A stretch of 15,302 nucleotides of DNA from Anaerolineaceae bacterium (GTDB lineage Bacteria > Chloroflexota > Anaerolineae > Anaerolineales > Anaerolineaceae): positions 1 to 15,302 of the forward strand of contig JAQTMA010000095.1 in NCBI GenBank assembly GCA_028714615.1, read 5' to 3'. Within the stretch, counting starts at the first letter, position 1, and every line of letters starts with the position of its first letter. This document shows positions 13,245-15,302 of the stretch, piece by piece. The notes beneath the pieces were generated by a model, which was not told the DNA's origin, did not search any database, and worked only from the letters and a program-made list of their open reading frames with translations. A program made the position numbers and the translations under genes.

Positions 13245-14072
13245 ATGTCAACCAATCATCTAAAAGAACAACTTCAGGCAATTGCCCAAAACAATTATCT
13301 TCTCCCTGAAAACATTCAGGCTTTCCCGTTGGCGCTCGATATGTTGGACCAGATCGGTTCTCCGGATAGCGAACTGCGGGATGACCTGATCTATTCTTCC
13401 TCCGCCACCTGGATATTAAGATTGCACCTATTCAATGGTGACCAATTGAGACAGCTTTTGTCGATCGCTTTGGATGATCAACATCTTTTCTATGCGATTG
13501 GCGAGACAAATACAGATTCTGTTTTCACGCGATAGTTCTCTGTTTTACTCCTTCCCCTCATCCTCATTTCCCATCGCGAGAGACCCTTTCTCAAGAATGT
13601 TGAATTACAACAGACGAAAGAAGCGTTGATTCGTTACCTTCGGCAAGAACAGGATTTACGGGGATATGTAGAAGGAAAAGGTTGGGCGCATGCAGTCGCT
13701 CATGCCGGCGACGTATTGGATGATTTAGCGCAATGCCGGGAGATGGGATCATCGGATTTGCTGGAAATTCTCTGTGCCATATCTGACAAGATGAGCGCAG
13801 ATGGATCTCCTTACGTTCATGAAGAAGATGAACGGATGACAACCGCCGTGATGAGTGTTTTGGGCCGAAAGATTCTCGATGACGCAGTGATCGAGAAGTG
13901 GGTACAGGAATTCGCTGCAGTGATTCAAGGAACAAAACGATCGCCCAGCAGCTATCGGCGACTGAATGGCAAGAATTTCTTGCGGAGTTTATATTTTCGA
14001 ATGCACAAAGAGAATAGAAATGAAACTATGATCCAAACCGTCTATGAGGCATTGAAGGAGATCGGTTCCTAA
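13245..14072 (+). pseudogene. DUF2785-like protein gene with internal amber stop
   Basis: One continuous frame of 276 codons broken only by TAG at 13533-13535. Part one (96 residues) reads MSTNHLKEQLQAIAQNNYLL, then SPDSELRDDLIYSSSATWIL and DDQHLFYAIGETNTDSVFTR. After the amber the same frame runs straight on: FSVLLLPLILISHRERPFL, IRYLRQEQDLRGYVEGKGWA, HAVAHAGDVLDDLAQC, and YVHEEDERMTTAVMSVLGRK. This is the order I recall for DUF2785 proteins, helical and of unknown function. Residue 97 is usually Ala or a small residue there, so a single substitution (for example TCG to TAG) would explain it. Either the gene is a recent pseudogene or the stop is read through. An ATG at 13626 could restart the second part. 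No strong ribosome binding site precedes 13245. Confidence 0.85.
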
Positions 14073-14086
14073 GCAATTCATACCCC

Positions 14087-14128
14087 AAAAACACCCTGCG
14101 CGTCCGATTGGGCGCGCAGGGTGTTTTT
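14087..14128 (+). terminator. Rho-independent terminator (bidirectional)
   Basis: Perfect 16-base-pair stem, 14087-14102 with 14113-14128, and a 10-base loop (TCCGATTGGG). The GC core CACCCTGCGCG is preceded by five A and followed by five T, so it can stop transcription in both directions. It starts 15 bases after the DUF2785 stop and also faces the minus-strand CPBP remnant. Confidence 0.92.
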
Positions 14129-14247
14129 GAATCAGTCATATCAGTTCTTCGCTGGCGGCACGACCCGGTAATCTCCGAGGCTGTTCCACTCCACGCTTCT
14201 CTATCTTCCCTTCTTGATCTCCTCGCGTATGCGGAGCGCGCAACGAT

Positions 14248-14604
14248 TCAAGATCGGGCATGCAAGGCGGGTTCGAGCTGGGCGGCGTCCACCGGAGCGT
14301 CCTTCCAGACCGGGTCGCGCAGCAGCAGGAGCACCACCCCCGCCAGGACCAGCATCCCATAAATGCCCGCTCCAAAACTCCAGATCGCGTCTGCGGGCGT
14401 GTAGATCATGCCGGCGAAATAGTTGGCGGTTTGGTCGATGATGGCGTGCATGAAGGCCACCAACCAGATGCTGCCGGTCTTGAACATGGATTGCCCGAGC
14501 ACAACTATGCGGGCCGGCAGGCGGAATAGTTCCAATCCCGGGCAGTCTCGCCCATCATTTCCAGACCCAAACAAGAAATCCACTCCCCAGGGTATGCGGC
14601 CCAA
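14248..14604 (-). pseudogene. CPBP intramembrane protease, C-terminal remnant
   Basis: The minus-strand frame encodes the last part of a CPBP-family (Abi/Rce1-type) membrane protease. SIWLVAFMHAIIDQTANYF holds the conserved FxxxH-like and HxxxD/N segment, then comes YTPADAIWSFGAGIYG and a last transmembrane helix MLVLAGVVLLLLRDPVWK. The motif that carries the catalytic EExxxR is not recognisable; upstream the sequence (GVDFLFGSGNDGRDCPG) does not look like the family. The earlier transmembrane helices are missing, so the gene is a decayed or truncated copy. The composition is GC-rich, like the host flank. Confidence 0.7.
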
Positions 14605-14713
14605 CTCGTCCTTGACATTTCCCCATAAAAGATGTATTCTATAAACAGGTTTGCACCATAGACCAGTTTATGCGTTTTCTATATCAGCATCCTGTTCCTG
14701 CGGAGATACAGCC

Positions 14714-15302
14714 ATGAAAAAGAACTTTCCCGAAGACCCGGTGGCCCGCTCCCGGCGGCGGGCAATCCAATACCAGCACGTGGACGGCGGCTATGAGTTT
14801 ACTTTTGGTGGGGCGATCCTGCTCATGGCCGTCTGCTTTGCGATCGTCGGCCAGTTTGCATCCGCCAACTCATTTTTCTCCAATAGCTTGCTGCCCTTTG
14901 CTCCTCTGGTGGTGTTTGTCGGGGGAGGATATCTCATCGATTTCCTGGTTCAACGCTTCCGGATGCGCGTCACTTATCCGCGCACCGGCTATCTTACCTA
15001 CCAGAAACCCCAGCCTCTCAAGCGATCCACGCGTTGGGCGATTCGGATCGGCATACCGCTTCTCACCGTGGTCCTGCTGGTAATCACCTTCTTGAATCGT
15101 GCAAGGTTTCCAACGGGAAATCAGGATTTCGCATCTGCGCTGATGCCATCTTTTTTTGGACTGCTGTTTAGCGGACTTTGGGTGGTGATTGGTTGGAAGG
15201 TCTCGGTACCGCGCTTCTATCTGACTGCCGCCGTTACTTTGCTGGTTAGCGCGGGGCTTTTCCTCAACGGTGTGGGCGGCAATACCGCCTGGGCGGGGTT
15301 AC
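14714..15302 (+). CDS. Polytopic membrane protein, N-terminal 196 residues (runs off window)
   Basis: This frame opens at ATG 14714, with GGAGA at 14702-14706, and is still open at the window end. The N-terminus is charged (KKNFPEDPVARSRRR). Hydrophobic segments at about 32-48, 58-80, 108-128, 143-162 and 168-186 predict at least five transmembrane helices. Between the second and third is a basic loop, RMRVTYPRTGYLTYQKPQP, with a YPRTGYxxY pattern that I have a vague memory of in uncharacterised membrane proteins of Chloroflexota. No catalytic motif is visible. The GC-rich codon use agrees with the left flank of the window. Confidence 0.8.
   Translation, partial: MKKNFPEDPVARSRRRAIQYQHVDGGYEFTFGGAILLMAVCFAIVGQFASANSFFSNSLLPFAPLVVFVGGGYLIDFLVQRFRMRVTYPRTGYLTYQKPQPLKRSTRWAIRIGIPLLTVVLLVITFLNRARFPTGNQDFASALMPSFFGLLFSGLWVVIGWKVSVPRFYLTAAVTLLVSAGLFLNGVGGNTAWAGL

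Noticed and set aside
13075..13281. Minus-strand 68-codon frame between the R-M operon and the DUF2785 gene
   Set aside because: It overlaps the start of the DUF2785 gene on the opposite strand, has no family resemblance, and lies where divergent promoters are expected.
8850..13535. Stop-codon reassignment explaining the TGA in the transposase and the TAG in the DUF2785 gene
   Set aside because: The two stops are different codons, and the other genes here end normally at TAA, TGA or TAG. Two separate mutations or sequencing errors are simpler.

Overview
The window looks like a chromosomal segment of a Chloroflexota (Anaerolineae-like) bacterium that has taken in foreign DNA. The assignment is an inference. 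It rests on the GC-rich flanks carrying an ABC transporter ATPase, two membrane proteins and a broken CPBP protease of types I associate with that phylum. No rRNA or tRNA gene confirms it. The interior is visibly AT-richer and holds two compact minus-strand operons, three or more gene remnants, a decayed IS21 fragment and one IS5-family insertion sequence.

Layout. 1-1050: GC-rich flank with the start of an ABC ATPase and a small membrane protein, both minus. 1094-3045: a graveyard of short or broken minus-strand genes: a 53-codon ORF, a stand-alone NusG-type KOW protein, an acetyltransferase N-terminus, an NYN-domain nuclease lacking its C-terminal half, a gene tail, and an IS21 IstB remnant. 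3164-8240: a six-gene operon in which every adjacent pair overlaps. In transcription order it encodes a carrier-protein-like protein, an XRE repressor, an ImmA/IrrE metalloprotease, a divergent thymidylate-synthase-like protein, a dTMP-kinase-like P-loop domain fused to a domain resembling phage DNA-thymine hypermodification enzymes, and a thymidylate-synthase-like protein with the dUMP-type active site. A 5' palindrome overlaps a predicted promoter. 8362-9194: a complete but mutated IS5-family element with perfect ends. 9228-10160: an alpha/beta hydrolase. 10530-13034: a restriction-modification operon (C5-cytosine methyltransferase, Vsr-like endonuclease, DUF4928-like probable restriction endonuclease). 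13245-14072: a DUF2785-type gene split by an in-frame amber codon, followed by a strong terminator. 14248-15302: a decayed CPBP protease tail and a membrane protein that runs off the window.

How the genes may work together. The most interesting part is 3164-8240. Thymidylate synthase homologues plus a P-loop kinase joined to a helical or glycosylase-like domain is the enzyme logic that phages use to make and elaborate 5-hydroxymethyl-deoxyuridine. Here it sits in an AT-rich island in a bacterial genome, with no recognisable phage structural genes and no polymerase. An XRE/ImmA pair encoded between the carrier-like gene and the enzymes would suit a normally silent system that is released by cleavage of the repressor. 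I propose an inducible thymidine (or thymidine nucleotide) modification system, possibly for defence. The adjacent R-M operon supports a defence-island setting. Function and substrate remain inference.
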